DNA from: Breznakia pachnodae | GTDB taxonomy: Bacteria; Bacillota_I; Bacilli_A; Erysipelotrichales; Erysipelotrichaceae | Direction: 5' to 3' | Length of the DNA stretch: 64,000 nt | NCBI RefSeq assembly: GCF_030814225.1 | Contig: NZ_JAUSUR010000007.1 | Span: forward strand, 36,941-100,940 | Shown: in pieces, positions 35,742 to 44,172 of the stretch | Position numbering within the stretch: position 1 is the first letter of the stretch | Layout: each line of letters opens with the position of its first letter | Translations under genes and position numbers: made by a program | Notes under the pieces: model-generated | The model's input: only the letters and a program-made list of their open reading frames with translations | What the model was told of the DNA's origin: nothing | Databases searched by the model: none

Positions 35742-36398
35742 TTAATATGATTCCCATACTGCTTCACTACCCGTAGGAACTCCGTTTGCATCTGTAAGAG
35801 TTCTACAAACACCTTTCCAGCCAGGTGATACATTTTGCAGTATATAATTTAAACATGCGTCATCAGCCGCATTTGAGCCTCCAGACATCGTATACCCGTC
35901 TTCTAACAAGAATTTCTTACCATTTGGTTTTACACCACTCTGATTTTGTGTAGAATTATCACTTGAACCCTGATAAGATGAATTATTCGAACTATTACTT
36001 TGTTCTGTACTTGTATCACTTTCCACAGGTTTTTCTTTTTCCTTTTCTTTTACATTGATTGTCATTTTTTTATTGGATGCATTTCCAGATTTATCTTTTG
36101 CATGAATAGTAATTTCGTATGTTCCTACTTTCTTTGTATCGTAAGAGCCTTTTAATTCATATTGCAATTTCCCATCCACGTTATCGATTACTTCAATGTA
36201 ATCATCAAGTACAAAGCTATCTCCTACAGTTAACTCAAATGTATCTTTTTCAGTTGTAATAACTGGACCACTCAAATCTTTTACTGAAACGCTTATTGTA
36301 TCTTCTTCTTTAGTTTGTGATGTATCACTCTCATCTGAATCAGAACATCCACATACAAGTAAAACAATAAGCATTACTTGTAAATACTTTAGTTTCAT
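35742..36398 (-). CDS. Lipoprotein with Ig-like domain
   Basis: The signal peptide ends in a lipobox (LLVCGC, cysteine near residue 18). An Ig-like fold of the DUF5011 kind follows (GPVITTEKDTFELTVGD, then VGTYEITIHAKDKSGNAS, residues 45-115), a Ser/Asn/Gln-rich linker, and a C-terminal domain with two cysteines around GWKGVCRTLTDANG. It lies 23 bp after the adhesin gene and shares its architecture with 40505-41479. Likely displayed on the cell surface with the adhesin. Confidence 0.75.
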   Translation of the reverse strand: MKLKYLQVMLIVLLVCGCSDSDESDTSQTKEEDTISVSVKDLSGPVITTEKDTFELTVGDSFVLDDYIEVIDNVDGKLQYELKGSYDTKKVGTYEITIHAKDKSGNASNKKMTINVKEKEKEKPVESDTSTEQSNSSNNSSYQGSSDNSTQNQSGVKPNGKKFLLEDGYTMSGGSNAADDACLNYILQNVSPGWKGVCRTLTDANGVPTGSEAVWESY

Positions 36399-36421
36399 AT
36401 AAAGAAAAAGAAGTAGTTAGA

Positions 36422-39400
36422 CTACTCCTTTACCTTTCTTAATTTTCTACCTGTGATTACAATGAATCCAAGTGATAGTATAAACATTCCAATAAACAAG
36501 TTTGTTTGTGTAGTATCACCACTTGCTACTGCAGCAGCAGGTTTCAATACATTTACATATTCAAATGAATACATATGATTCTCATCAAAGTCTTCCATAT
36601 TAATTGTTTTCACTTCATCAGATAGTAAATACCCCTTTGGCGCTTCTACTTCTCTCACTTCAATATAATCATATGTTCCTGCTCCAGTGAATTCAAATGT
36701 TGCAATTCCTGTTTTTGGATCTCCATTTACTTTGAATGATTCAACTTTTTTACCATCCTTGTATCCAGTGAATTCAAATACGAATTCTTTAGACTTAATA
36801 TTATTCTTTGAAACCGAGTCAACCTTGTTTGCTTCGGCTGTGTATTCTGTAGCTTCGAAACGAATTGTTTGTCCAGGATCAGTTGGATCCTCATGTTCAA
36901 CAACTGGTATATTTGGCTCTTCTTCAGTTGGTTCAGGATTATATGTTTCTTGATTAAAGAAGTATTCTAAGTAAACTAGACCTTCACCATCTTCTAAAGA
37001 ATTTGCAGGTATTGTGACTTTAACTTCATGTTCTCCATCTTTAGTTTCAAACTTTACATCCTTTTCAATTTCTCTAGCCTTCACTAATTCAGGATTTTCT
37101 TTGATAGCTGCTTTTAAAGCCTCTTTCTTTTCTTCGTCAGATAATGATTTATATTCTTTACCTGTAGATTCTTCAATTAAGGCAACCACCTTATCGCTAA
37201 TCGCAACCGTTTCAACTACATAAGTCAAGTCAATATCAATGTTCTCATGGGCTATAACATCAATTGTCTCGTTGTCTATTGTTGGATCCAAAGTCTTTTC
37301 GCCATTAAGGCCCGTCGCTGTCGTTCCAATCGTAGGTTTTGGTTTATTTGCATAAGTAAATGTGTGAACTTTACCAATTCCTTCTAAATCTATATTTACT
37401 TCAACTTTAATAACCTGGTCACTTAAATAGTAATCATCGTGTGTAGCTGTCTCTGCAAAATATAGTGTTGTACCATATAATACATCTTTAAATGTAGCGA
37501 GTCCTGTTTCAGGGTCTACTAATTGTGTTTCATATACTTGAGTAAGTTCTTCATCTAAATAGGCTGTGATTTCAATACCTTTAACACCTTTAAGAAGTTC
37601 CTCAGTATACTCATTAATTTTAGCTAATTCAATATCTGTACGAATAATTTTGTTTTCTAATTCCTTATTCAATTGAATTACTTTCATTGTTTGATCATCA
37701 TGTGTGAATTCAACTTCGAATGGATCTGCAGGTACATATCCTTCAGGAGTTTCCACTTCTTCAAATCTCAGTTTTGTCCCATTTAAACCAACAGGAATAT
37801 TATCTACAGTGAATGGTTGTCCTTCTACAGCAGTAAATAGTCCATCTTCACTATCCGGATTCAGATATACATCTCCAGCTTTCAGTTCAATTGTTTTTCC
37901 ATCATAAGGAACAATTGTATCTTCTACAACTGTAGCTTGGAATCTTGCAACTAGTAATTCTTTTGTTTCTTTTCTTTCATCACTGCGTTCAAACAGTTTA
38001 TCAACCGTTAATAATCCAGTTGGACGTGTGTTTTCCATTACGGTAACAGTAACTGCTTTACCATCGATATTCGTTTCTTGAACATTGCTTGCAGTGATTT
38101 CAAATGGGAATCTTGATTCTTCATCAACATATCCTTCAGGAGTTGAAACTTCAACCCATTCATAGTTACCAGCAGGCATTACTTTATTAGTGATTACTTC
38201 ACCATTTTCTGCAGTCCATGTATCTACTAATTTAGACCCTACGACTTCACTGTACCATTCTTGTTTGTCAACATTCCAAATCTTAAATTCAGCATTACTA
38301 TGTGTAATATTAATTTGTGTTCCTTCATCAACTTTTACACCTTTTCCATAAGCTGTGTGTTCTTTGTTTGTAACAACATAACTAATTGTTACTCCATTTT
38401 CACTAATATCAACAATCCAATATGGTGCTAGCTCTAAATTTTCATTCATTGCAGCATATTGAGTTACTCGATATTTACCATATGGAAGATCAATTGATTT
38501 GGCATATCCTACTAGGTTTGTCGTTAAATCATCACGTACTGTAGCCGCTGATCCAACCTTTTGAACATCTTGTTCAAGTTGTACTCTGAATTTTGCATTA
38601 GGTTCTCCAATTTGAATACCTGAGTTTCCTGAGTCGATAACTTTACGAATATCAAAGTTCCCTTTAATTACTTGCTGTTTTGATGTAACTTCTTTTTTAA
38701 TTATAGCAGTTACATCATTAACATAAGTTAAATCAACTTCATATTTGTTTGGATCAAGTAAATGTCCAGTTGATTTTGTTGTCTCTTGGAAATAATATTT
38801 ACCAGGAGCCAATCCTGAAACTTCCATTTTTAAATCTGTTCCAATAACTTCAGATCTGATTTCTTGATCTTTAGTATAGATTAACTTGCCAGTAATACCA
38901 TCATAAATATTAGTTGATGCATATAGAGCATAAACTGCATTATCCAATCGAGCATCACCTTGTGGCACTGTTAATCCTGTTTCTTTATCTACCTTATAAA
39001 GAATTGCAGTTCCTGAAGCGCGTTGGTTAGTTTGTGTATAGGTAACAGTTTGATTAGGTAAGATTGTAACTTTATGAATTGTATTATCAATTAATAAAGG
39101 AGCAACAACTGTTTTTTCTCTAATATACACATCTCCGAGATCGATATCTTCTTCTTTGATTGATCCATCTGCTCCAGTTGTAATTGTTGCAAATGGATTG
39201 CTCATATCTGAATTATAACTTACATCAAATGTTACTCCAGAAACTTTATTACCTAAGTTATCAACTTTTGTAATCTCTAAATCACCTTTTCTGAGGTTTG
39301 TTAAATTATTAGTAAAGTAATCAGGGTCTGGAACACCCCATTTTACAAGTTCTTGTGAACCCGCTTTTGTATACACCATTGATAATTGCTTGTAAGCACC

Positions 39401-40324
39401 AACTGACTTACTTAAATCAATTGAAATTGTATCATCAGTTGTATTATTATTTACTACTGTTAATATTCCATTTGAAAAAGTTGCAGATACTCCTTGTGAA
39501 GTATAGTAAATCTCCCAACCACTTGTAATTCCGTTGGTAACATTATAAGTTTTAGTTTCACCAGATTTGATCGTGCCATCACCAAAATTAAATGTTGGTT
39601 TTGTCCAGTAGCTTGTTGTTTTTGCTTCAAACTGTGTAAAATACGTTGATAAATTTGGTACATTTGAAGAATCAACCGTAAAGCCTTCTGCTGCATACAT
39701 AATAGAGTGTTGATATAATTGCCATGCTGCATATGCTTCATCATTCATTGCATATACATTATTAGCCACTGCAGCACGTGCAAGTTTTTTTCTAGTAGCA
39801 TTAGATACTAATTCAGAAGAATTATATCCACCTCCTGAGATTACGGGTGTCGGTGGTTCTGAACATGTAACTAATTCATTATCTGCATAAATACGATCAA
39901 TTGCAGCATATCCACTATTCGCTCCACTGATGGTACTAGAACTGCTCCATGAAAATGTGTATCCAGTAGTAACTGTACGAACATTTGTTACAGGGCCTGC
40001 GCGCGCTTGTATTTCATTTAAAAGTAATTGAGTCAATGGTGAAATTTCTGTTTCATTCACCTCACTCTTTATCTCATCATGAGCCAATACTGAATGAATA
40101 GGTTCTTCTACAGTTATTTTGGTTTGCTTTGTTTCTTTTAAATCATTATGATTTCTAACAAGTTCACTCTTATTAGATCCTTTGAACTCATTTAAAAGAA
40201 CAGGATTGACATAACTCTCCTTTGCATTTAATTCATTTGCATTAACACTAATATTACCAGTAAGAAAAGTACTTACTAATACTAATAGTGCTAATGATAA
40301 TTTTGATATCTTTTTAAAATTCAT
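36422..40324 (-). CDS. Large thioester/Cna-B (SpaA-like) adhesin
   Basis: 1300-residue surface adhesin. Signal peptide (1-29); thioester-domain-like region about 110-330 with a cysteine in ELVTCSEPP near 153; then many Cna-B/SpaA-type repeats (GDLEITKVDNLGNKVSGVTF and related openings with PEGYV strands). A C-terminal helix and KLRKVKE tail are preceded by VASGDTTQTN, a divergent version of an LPxTGD sorting signal. Thioester adhesins can bind host or partner cells covalently. Here the probable role is mating aggregation or host attachment. AGGAGGAAACGAA precedes the ATG. Confidence 0.85.
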   Translation of the reverse strand: MNFKKISKLSLALLVLVSTFLTGNISVNANELNAKESYVNPVLLNEFKGSNKSELVRNHNDLKETKQTKITVEEPIHSVLAHDEIKSEVNETEISPLTQLLLNEIQARAGPVTNVRTVTTGYTFSWSSSSTISGANSGYAAIDRIYADNELVTCSEPPTPVISGGGYNSSELVSNATRKKLARAAVANNVYAMNDEAYAAWQLYQHSIMYAAEGFTVDSSNVPNLSTYFTQFEAKTTSYWTKPTFNFGDGTIKSGETKTYNVTNGITSGWEIYYTSQGVSATFSNGILTVVNNNTTDDTISIDLSKSVGAYKQLSMVYTKAGSQELVKWGVPDPDYFTNNLTNLRKGDLEITKVDNLGNKVSGVTFDVSYNSDMSNPFATITTGADGSIKEEDIDLGDVYIREKTVVAPLLIDNTIHKVTILPNQTVTYTQTNQRASGTAILYKVDKETGLTVPQGDARLDNAVYALYASTNIYDGITGKLIYTKDQEIRSEVIGTDLKMEVSGLAPGKYYFQETTKSTGHLLDPNKYEVDLTYVNDVTAIIKKEVTSKQQVIKGNFDIRKVIDSGNSGIQIGEPNAKFRVQLEQDVQKVGSAATVRDDLTTNLVGYAKSIDLPYGKYRVTQYAAMNENLELAPYWIVDISENGVTISYVVTNKEHTAYGKGVKVDEGTQINITHSNAEFKIWNVDKQEWYSEVVGSKLVDTWTAENGEVITNKVMPAGNYEWVEVSTPEGYVDEESRFPFEITASNVQETNIDGKAVTVTVMENTRPTGLLTVDKLFERSDERKETKELLVARFQATVVEDTIVPYDGKTIELKAGDVYLNPDSEDGLFTAVEGQPFTVDNIPVGLNGTKLRFEEVETPEGYVPADPFEVEFTHDDQTMKVIQLNKELENKIIRTDIELAKINEYTEELLKGVKGIEITAYLDEELTQVYETQLVDPETGLATFKDVLYGTTLYFAETATHDDYYLSDQVIKVEVNIDLEGIGKVHTFTYANKPKPTIGTTATGLNGEKTLDPTIDNETIDVIAHENIDIDLTYVVETVAISDKVVALIEESTGKEYKSLSDEEKKEALKAAIKENPELVKAREIEKDVKFETKDGEHEVKVTIPANSLEDGEGLVYLEYFFNQETYNPEPTEEEPNIPVVEHEDPTDPGQTIRFEATEYTAEANKVDSVSKNNIKSKEFVFEFTGYKDGKKVESFKVNGDPKTGIATFEFTGAGTYDYIEVREVEAPKGYLLSDEVKTINMEDFDENHMYSFEYVNVLKPAAAVASGDTTQTNLFIGMFILSLGFIVITGRKLRKVKE

Positions 40325-40391
40325 TTCGTTTCCTCCTATTTATATTGAATTATATTCGGTTCTTTGTTTACCAGTCTCATCGCATAAAAAA

Positions 40392-40408
40392 AGCAGGGAA
40401 ACCCTGCT
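40392..40408 (-). terminator. Terminator 2, upstream of the adhesin gene
   Basis: AGCAGGG and CCCTGCT with an AAA loop are followed by seven Ts on the minus strand. The leader-peptide stop codon lies inside its first arm. Confidence 0.85.
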
Positions 40409-40439
40409 ATAAATAAAATACCCAATACAAAATATACAT
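40407..40439 (-). CDS. Putative leader peptide in an attenuator arrangement
   Basis: GGAAGGAGG (40448-40456), an 8-bp spacer and an ATG give a 10-residue hydrophobic aromatic peptide, MYILYWVFYL, ending in TAG at 40407-40409. The stop overlaps the first arm of terminator 2, so a ribosome there could prevent the hairpin and let transcription reach the adhesin gene. A GTG start one codon earlier is also possible. The peptide is predicted from sequence only. Confidence 0.5.
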   Translation of the reverse strand: MYILYWVFYL

Positions 40440-40464
40440 CACTTTTTCCTCCTTCCATAAAAAA

Positions 40465-40488
40465 AACCGATAATTTTCATTATCGGTT
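40465..40488 (-). terminator. Terminator 1, after the Ig-like lipoprotein gene
   Basis: AACCGATAA and TTATCGGTT form a 9-bp stem with a run of eight Ts on the minus strand, 17 bp after the stop of the 40505-41479 gene. Confidence 0.85.
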
Positions 40489-40504
40489 AATCTTCTATTT
40501 ACAT

Positions 40505-41479
40505 TTATTGAAACGTGAATATAATTACATATTTAATATAGACCACTTGGCCAGTACTTGCATATCCATACTGAATGGTTCCTGGATACCAATTAGTAAT
40601 CATGGTATATCCTAATTTTAAGGATGCAGTATAATTACGATTCGATTCCCCTGTAGCACAAATTGATTCTACCCAACTAACCGCTTCTTCCTGAGTTTCA
40701 AATATAGGACTTCCTGTAGGAGTAGGAGTTAATTGAACAACCGCTTCTGTAGGTGTTGGGGTTGGGTTACTGGATGTTGTAGATCCGTCTCCGTTTCCTG
40801 ATGTCGTTCCTCCTGAAGTATTTGATGCTGATCCGCCACTACTTCCTTGTGTACCACCATTTGATGTATCAGCGGACCCATTTTGAGATTCTTGACTTGA
40901 TTGTTGATCGTTCTCTTGAGTTGCAGTGGCTTTATCTTTTATAATAACTGTGATTTTCCTCTCAGTTTTATTACCATAAGCATCTTCAGCTATAACTGTT
41001 GCAGTATCTTCGCCAACCATATCCCAATCTACATATTCATGATCTACAGTGATTGTTACTTCGCTTAAATCTGTAGCTTTGTAAAATTCAGTGAAGTCAT
41101 CTAAGTATCCAACTTCAACTTCGATTGTGTCTTTGAAATTGACAAACTCAGGAGCAGTTGTATCTTTTACAACTATTTTGAAATCTAATGTTTCATCCTT
41201 ATATACTGCAGTTGCTTTATAAGTACCTACTTCTAAGTACTTGATGTCTTTTCCATCAACTTTTCTGTTCTCATATTTAACATCTTTAAAAGAAACTACT
41301 GTTTCCTTTAAAACATCTTTGTCAGCTTTTACATAGTCCTTAGCATCTTCTGAAACTGTATCACCATACTCAATTACAAATTCTTTTTTCTTTAATTCAA
41401 TAGAAGGCTTATTAGAACTTCCACAAGCGACAACCGTCATGGCTAATAGCCCAATAATCAATAATTTTACTTTTCTCAT
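40505..41479 (-). CDS. Ig-like lipoprotein with Gly/Ser-rich stalk
   Basis: The lipobox TVVACG lies near residue 18. Two Ig-like modules follow (residues about 25-105 and 108-185, the second opening DTTAPEFVNFKDTIEVEVG). A long Ser/Gly/Thr/Pro stalk (190-265) leads to a C-terminal 60-residue domain. The same architecture recurs in 35742-36398 and in short form in 41500-41916. Placement before the adhesin gene suggests a cell-surface mating or adhesion role. Confidence 0.75.
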   Translation of the reverse strand: MRKVKLLIIGLLAMTVVACGSSNKPSIELKKKEFVIEYGDTVSEDAKDYVKADKDVLKETVVSFKDVKYENRKVDGKDIKYLEVGTYKATAVYKDETLDFKIVVKDTTAPEFVNFKDTIEVEVGYLDDFTEFYKATDLSEVTITVDHEYVDWDMVGEDTATVIAEDAYGNKTERKITVIIKDKATATQENDQQSSQESQNGSADTSNGGTQGSSGGSASNTSGGTTSGNGDGSTTSSNPTPTPTEAVVQLTPTPTGSPIFETQEEAVSWVESICATGESNRNYTASLKLGYTMITNWYPGTIQYGYASTGQVVYIKYVIIFTFQ

Positions 41480-41499
41480 AATTCTTCCCTTCCTTCCCC

Positions 41500-41916
41500 C
41501 TAATCAGGAGTATTGCTTTTTTCAAACTCTACTACATTCAATATCAATTGTTTCGATAACGTTTTACCATTACTCAGTTTTAACTCATATTCTATCTTAT
41601 ATTTCCCTGGCATTTCTGTTGATATCTCTTCAGATGTCACAACTTTATCTTTCAAATTGTAACCTTCCTCATCCTCGGCAATTTTTATAAAATCCTCATA
41701 TGTGAATTCAGCTCCAACTTCAATGTTCACTTCATCTTGCGTTAATTCTAATACTGCTTTTTGTTTTTTACTTTTCTTCACTTCTGTAGTTTCTACTGCC
41801 TGTTCTTCTGATTCTTTTGCATTGTTTTGAAATTCATTTATCAAAACAAATATACCACATACCAGAAGTACTGTTGCGACAGCTCCTAGTATGATTACTT
41901 TCGTTTTTGTTTGCAT
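41500..41916 (-). CDS. Membrane-anchored Ig-like protein, first gene after the repeat array
   Basis: This 138-residue protein has one N-terminal transmembrane helix (residues 7-27), a charged linker, and one Ig-like domain (ELTQDEVNIEVGAEFTYEDF to YELKLSNGK). It is the first gene downstream of the phased repeats and an extended -10 promoter, so it heads the surface/transfer transcription unit. GAAAGAAAGG lies before the ATG. Confidence 0.7.
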   Translation of the reverse strand: MQTKTKVIILGAVATVLLVCGIFVLINEFQNNAKESEEQAVETTEVKKSKKQKAVLELTQDEVNIEVGAEFTYEDFIKIAEDEEGYNLKDKVVTSEEISTEMPGKYKIEYELKLSNGKTLSKQLILNVVEFEKSNTPD

Positions 41917-41967
41917 TACATTAACCTTTCTTTCTGGTCCTTATAAGACCTAATCTTCCACACTACC

Positions 41968-41976
41968 ATTTTAGCA
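41968..41976 (-). promoter_or_regulatory. Extended -10 promoter beside the phased array
   Basis: On the minus strand TGCTAAAAT fits an extended -10 (TGn plus TAAAAT). No good -35 is present. The repeat array begins about 10 bp further upstream, exactly where an activator would substitute for a -35. Confidence 0.6.
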
Positions 41977-41985
41977 CACCTCAAT

Positions 41986-42127
41986 ATGCACTGTAAATGC
42001 ACTGATTATGCACTAGATTTGCTACTAAATATGCACTAAATATGCACTGGATTTGCTACTAAATATGCACTAAATATGCACTGGATTTGCTACTAAATAT
42101 GCACTCAGAATGCACTGATTATGCATC
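41986..42127. repeat. Helically phased 34-bp repeat array
   Basis: Thirteen sites related to ATGCACT start at 41986, 41997, 42008, 42019, 42031, 42042, 42053, 42065, 42076, 42087, 42099, 42110 and 42121, a step of 11 or 12 bp. Every third site of the central part is TTGCTACT and is followed by the 12-bp step, giving a 34-bp unit (two units, 42031-42064 and 42065-42098, are identical). It lies between the ArpU-like gene and the promoter of the surface/transfer genes. It is most likely an activator array, or an iteron-type origin. Confidence 0.85.
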
Positions 42128-42143
42128 ATACCTCTAAAACCCT

Positions 42144-42581
42144 TTATTTATGGGCTTTTTTGAACTCGGTACATCCAATAATATAAGCTAAAGAAATTTC
42201 AGATTCGTTAATAAGATGCTTTGTCCAACGTATTGCAAAGCCAATTTCTTCTGCTATCTCTTCGTCATCCATCTCGTAAAAATACTTCAACAGAATAATT
42301 CTCTGATCCGCAGGGGATAGTTTCGCAATTGATTCAAGTATAAAATCTAAATACTCTTCTATGCGCTCATTCTCTTTCTTTGCCGTTTCCATTTTCTTCA
42401 ATACAAGATTTCCATTTGATGAAGATCCTGTAGATCCTCCTGGTACCTTAATTATGCTACCTTCACTTTTAGATACATCTTCTACTGTAATTCTAAACTT
42501 AATTCGCTGAAAGGACTTTAGATACTCATCAAGATTTTCTTTTGTTCTTTTTATATCTAAATCCTTTTCTAATGGTTGCAT
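42144..42581 (-). CDS. ArpU/sigma-region-4-like transcription regulator
   Basis: The C-terminal half has a sigma-region-4-type helix-turn-helix: LSPADQRIILLKYFYEMDDEE then IAEEIGFAIRWTKHLINE (residues about 90-135). This pattern is found in ArpU-family late-gene regulators of Gram-positive phages and elements. The N-terminal half has a helix and a Gly/Ser-rich loop. It ends 17 bp before the phased array and is the natural candidate to bind it and switch on transfer. That link is inferred. Confidence 0.7.
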   Translation of the reverse strand: MQPLEKDLDIKRTKENLDEYLKSFQRIKFRITVEDVSKSEGSIIKVPGGSTGSSSNGNLVLKKMETAKKENERIEEYLDFILESIAKLSPADQRIILLKYFYEMDDEEIAEEIGFAIRWTKHLINESEISLAYIIGCTEFKKAHK

Positions 42582-42599
42582 ACTAACCCCTCCATTCTT

Positions 42600-42908
42600 C
42601 TAGTCCTTTAGTTCTTTACGCAATCTTTTATAGCCAGTTAATTGCATCCATCTTAGAGAATCACGCACTTCTTTATAAGTTGGATTTTTTCTTTTCTCAA
42701 TTAAGTGTGTACTTTGTATTTCAAGTAACATATCTAATATATCCTGAAGACTTTTTACTGAAATATTCCCAGCTGCACAATTTATTAAATTCATCTTCAA
42801 CAAATTAAACTGGCCTAGGTCAAATTCATCATTACTTGTTTTCTTCAAACTTTTCTTCATGACTCCAGTCAATTGTAAGCCATAATGCACCTTTTGATTA
42901 TGGTTCAT
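42600..42908 (-). CDS. Hypothetical protein downstream of ParB
   Basis: This 102-residue basic, helical protein overlaps the parB end by 11 bp and lies 18 bp before the ArpU-like gene. No motif is recognised. It probably belongs to the partition/regulation unit. Confidence 0.55.
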   Translation of the reverse strand: MNHNQKVHYGLQLTGVMKKSLKKTSNDEFDLGQFNLLKMNLINCAAGNISVKSLQDILDMLLEIQSTHLIEKRKNPTYKEVRDSLRWMQLTGYKRLRKELKD

Positions 42909-43785
42909 TTACAACGTCCTCTTGGCCCATAATTTCTAGTATTCTATTCAAATCATCATTACTTGTATATTTTATAGTTAATGATTTTTCACTGACTGTC
43001 ACTTTTGTCGCAAAAGCTGATTGAAGTGCATGCTCAAGTGTTTTTAAATGTATATCTTTTTCTGCTCTATTCTTTTTCTTTGGTCCTGGGTTAAGTATTT
43101 TAGTTAATTCATCATCCTGTTTATCACCTAATTTTGCTAACTTACCAGCTTGTGCCAGAGTTATTAAATTGTATTTTAATGCTTCCTTTACATTGTTAGA
43201 ACCCTTCTTATAAACTCTTAAATAAGTTCCCACTTGTGTATCCTCTATTGGTGAATCATCAGCTATTATCTTCCTAAGGGTACCAGTGATAGGTTTTCCT
43301 TGTACTAAATCTCCACGCTCTCGTTTTTTTATAAGAATTTCCTCTTTTTTACCAATTGCGATCATCGTATCATATGGTGACAATTCTTCTCTCTCCAGAT
43401 TTGAATCAATCATAAGTAAATCATTATCTAGTTCATCCTCATCCTGAATCACACATCGTATATACTCATATTGTTTCAACCCCTCAACTTCAACTACATA
43501 AGTTACTGCCTGGTGGCGATGATGCCCTGCTAAAATTGTATAGGTACCATCACCATTGTCTACTACATGCACACTATCAAATAACTGTCCATTTACCTTA
43601 ATTGAGTTCACAATCCTCATCACTGCATCCTGATTGATCACTCGATTCTCTTTATGTGGTACTAGTTCATTATAATGTATCAACTTAGTTCTTGCTTTTA
43701 CTTTTAAGTGTTTAGATCCAATACTAACAGTAGCTGCGTCAGTTTGTTGATTAAAGATTTCATCAACTCTGTTTCTTTCATTCAT
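42898..43785 (-). CDS. parB: ParB-family partition or KorB-like DNA-binding protein
   Basis: The ParB N-terminal nuclease-like domain is visible (ELVPHKENRVINQDAVMRIVNSIKVNG, then ILAGHHRHQA near residue 87 as the CTP-binding box II in variant form). A helix-turn-helix region follows (LSPYDTMIAIGKKEE to NLITLAQAGKLAKLGD). At 295 residues it is of normal size. It lies two genes after parA. It is the leading candidate to bind the dispersed TGTCAGTSACTGACA sites, by analogy with KorB or ParB spreading sites. Confidence 0.85.
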   Translation of the reverse strand: MNERNRVDEIFNQQTDAATVSIGSKHLKVKARTKLIHYNELVPHKENRVINQDAVMRIVNSIKVNGQLFDSVHVVDNGDGTYTILAGHHRHQAVTYVVEVEGLKQYEYIRCVIQDEDELDNDLLMIDSNLEREELSPYDTMIAIGKKEEILIKKRERGDLVQGKPITGTLRKIIADDSPIEDTQVGTYLRVYKKGSNNVKEALKYNLITLAQAGKLAKLGDKQDDELTKILNPGPKKKNRAEKDIHLKTLEHALQSAFATKVTVSEKSLTIKYTSNDDLNRILEIMGQEDVVNEP

Positions 43786-43812
43786 CTCCTGTTCCTCCTT
43801 TTAATTTTTCTT

Positions 43813-44172
43813 TTAATTTATGCAAAGAATTTCTTTAGTGACACTTGTGGCACCAACTAGTTCTTGATGCAATTCTGGAATTTTACTTATCATTTCAATC
43901 AGATATATTAATAAAACAATCAATATAATAACAATTGCAATCAAACATAAAATGCAAATAACTGCTAAAACTATGATACCTGCCGAGAACAGTCTTAATA
44001 TCCAAATCTTATGTTTTATACATCTGTCCTTGCAATCAATTAATAGTATTTTCCATTGCAAATGCTCTAAGATGTTACTTGTTAAAATAATGATACCGAT
44101 TAATAAGAAAACTATAGTTCCTAGTAACATCAACTTACAACTCATCTCAAATATATATATTCTCATACTCAT
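43813..44172 (-). CDS. Membrane protein between parA and parB
   Basis: Hydrophobic segments at about residues 12-30 and 55-88 with a Cys/Ile-rich middle, 119 residues. It overlaps the parA end by 4 bp. A membrane protein inside a partition operon is unusual. Family unknown. Confidence 0.55.
   Translation of the reverse strand: MSMRIYIFEMSCKLMLLGTIVFLLIGIIILTSNILEHLQWKILLIDCKDRCIKHKIWILRLFSAGIIVLAVICILCLIAIVIILIVLLIYLIEMISKIPELHQELVGATSVTKEILCIN

Noticed and set aside
39460..39744. 94-codon minus-strand ORF inside the adhesin gene
   Set aside because: It is out of frame within a well-supported 1300-residue coding sequence.
41986..42127. Repeat array as CRISPR
   Set aside because: The repeats are short (7-8 bp core in a 34-bp unit), the intervening sequence is itself repeated, and no cas genes are present.
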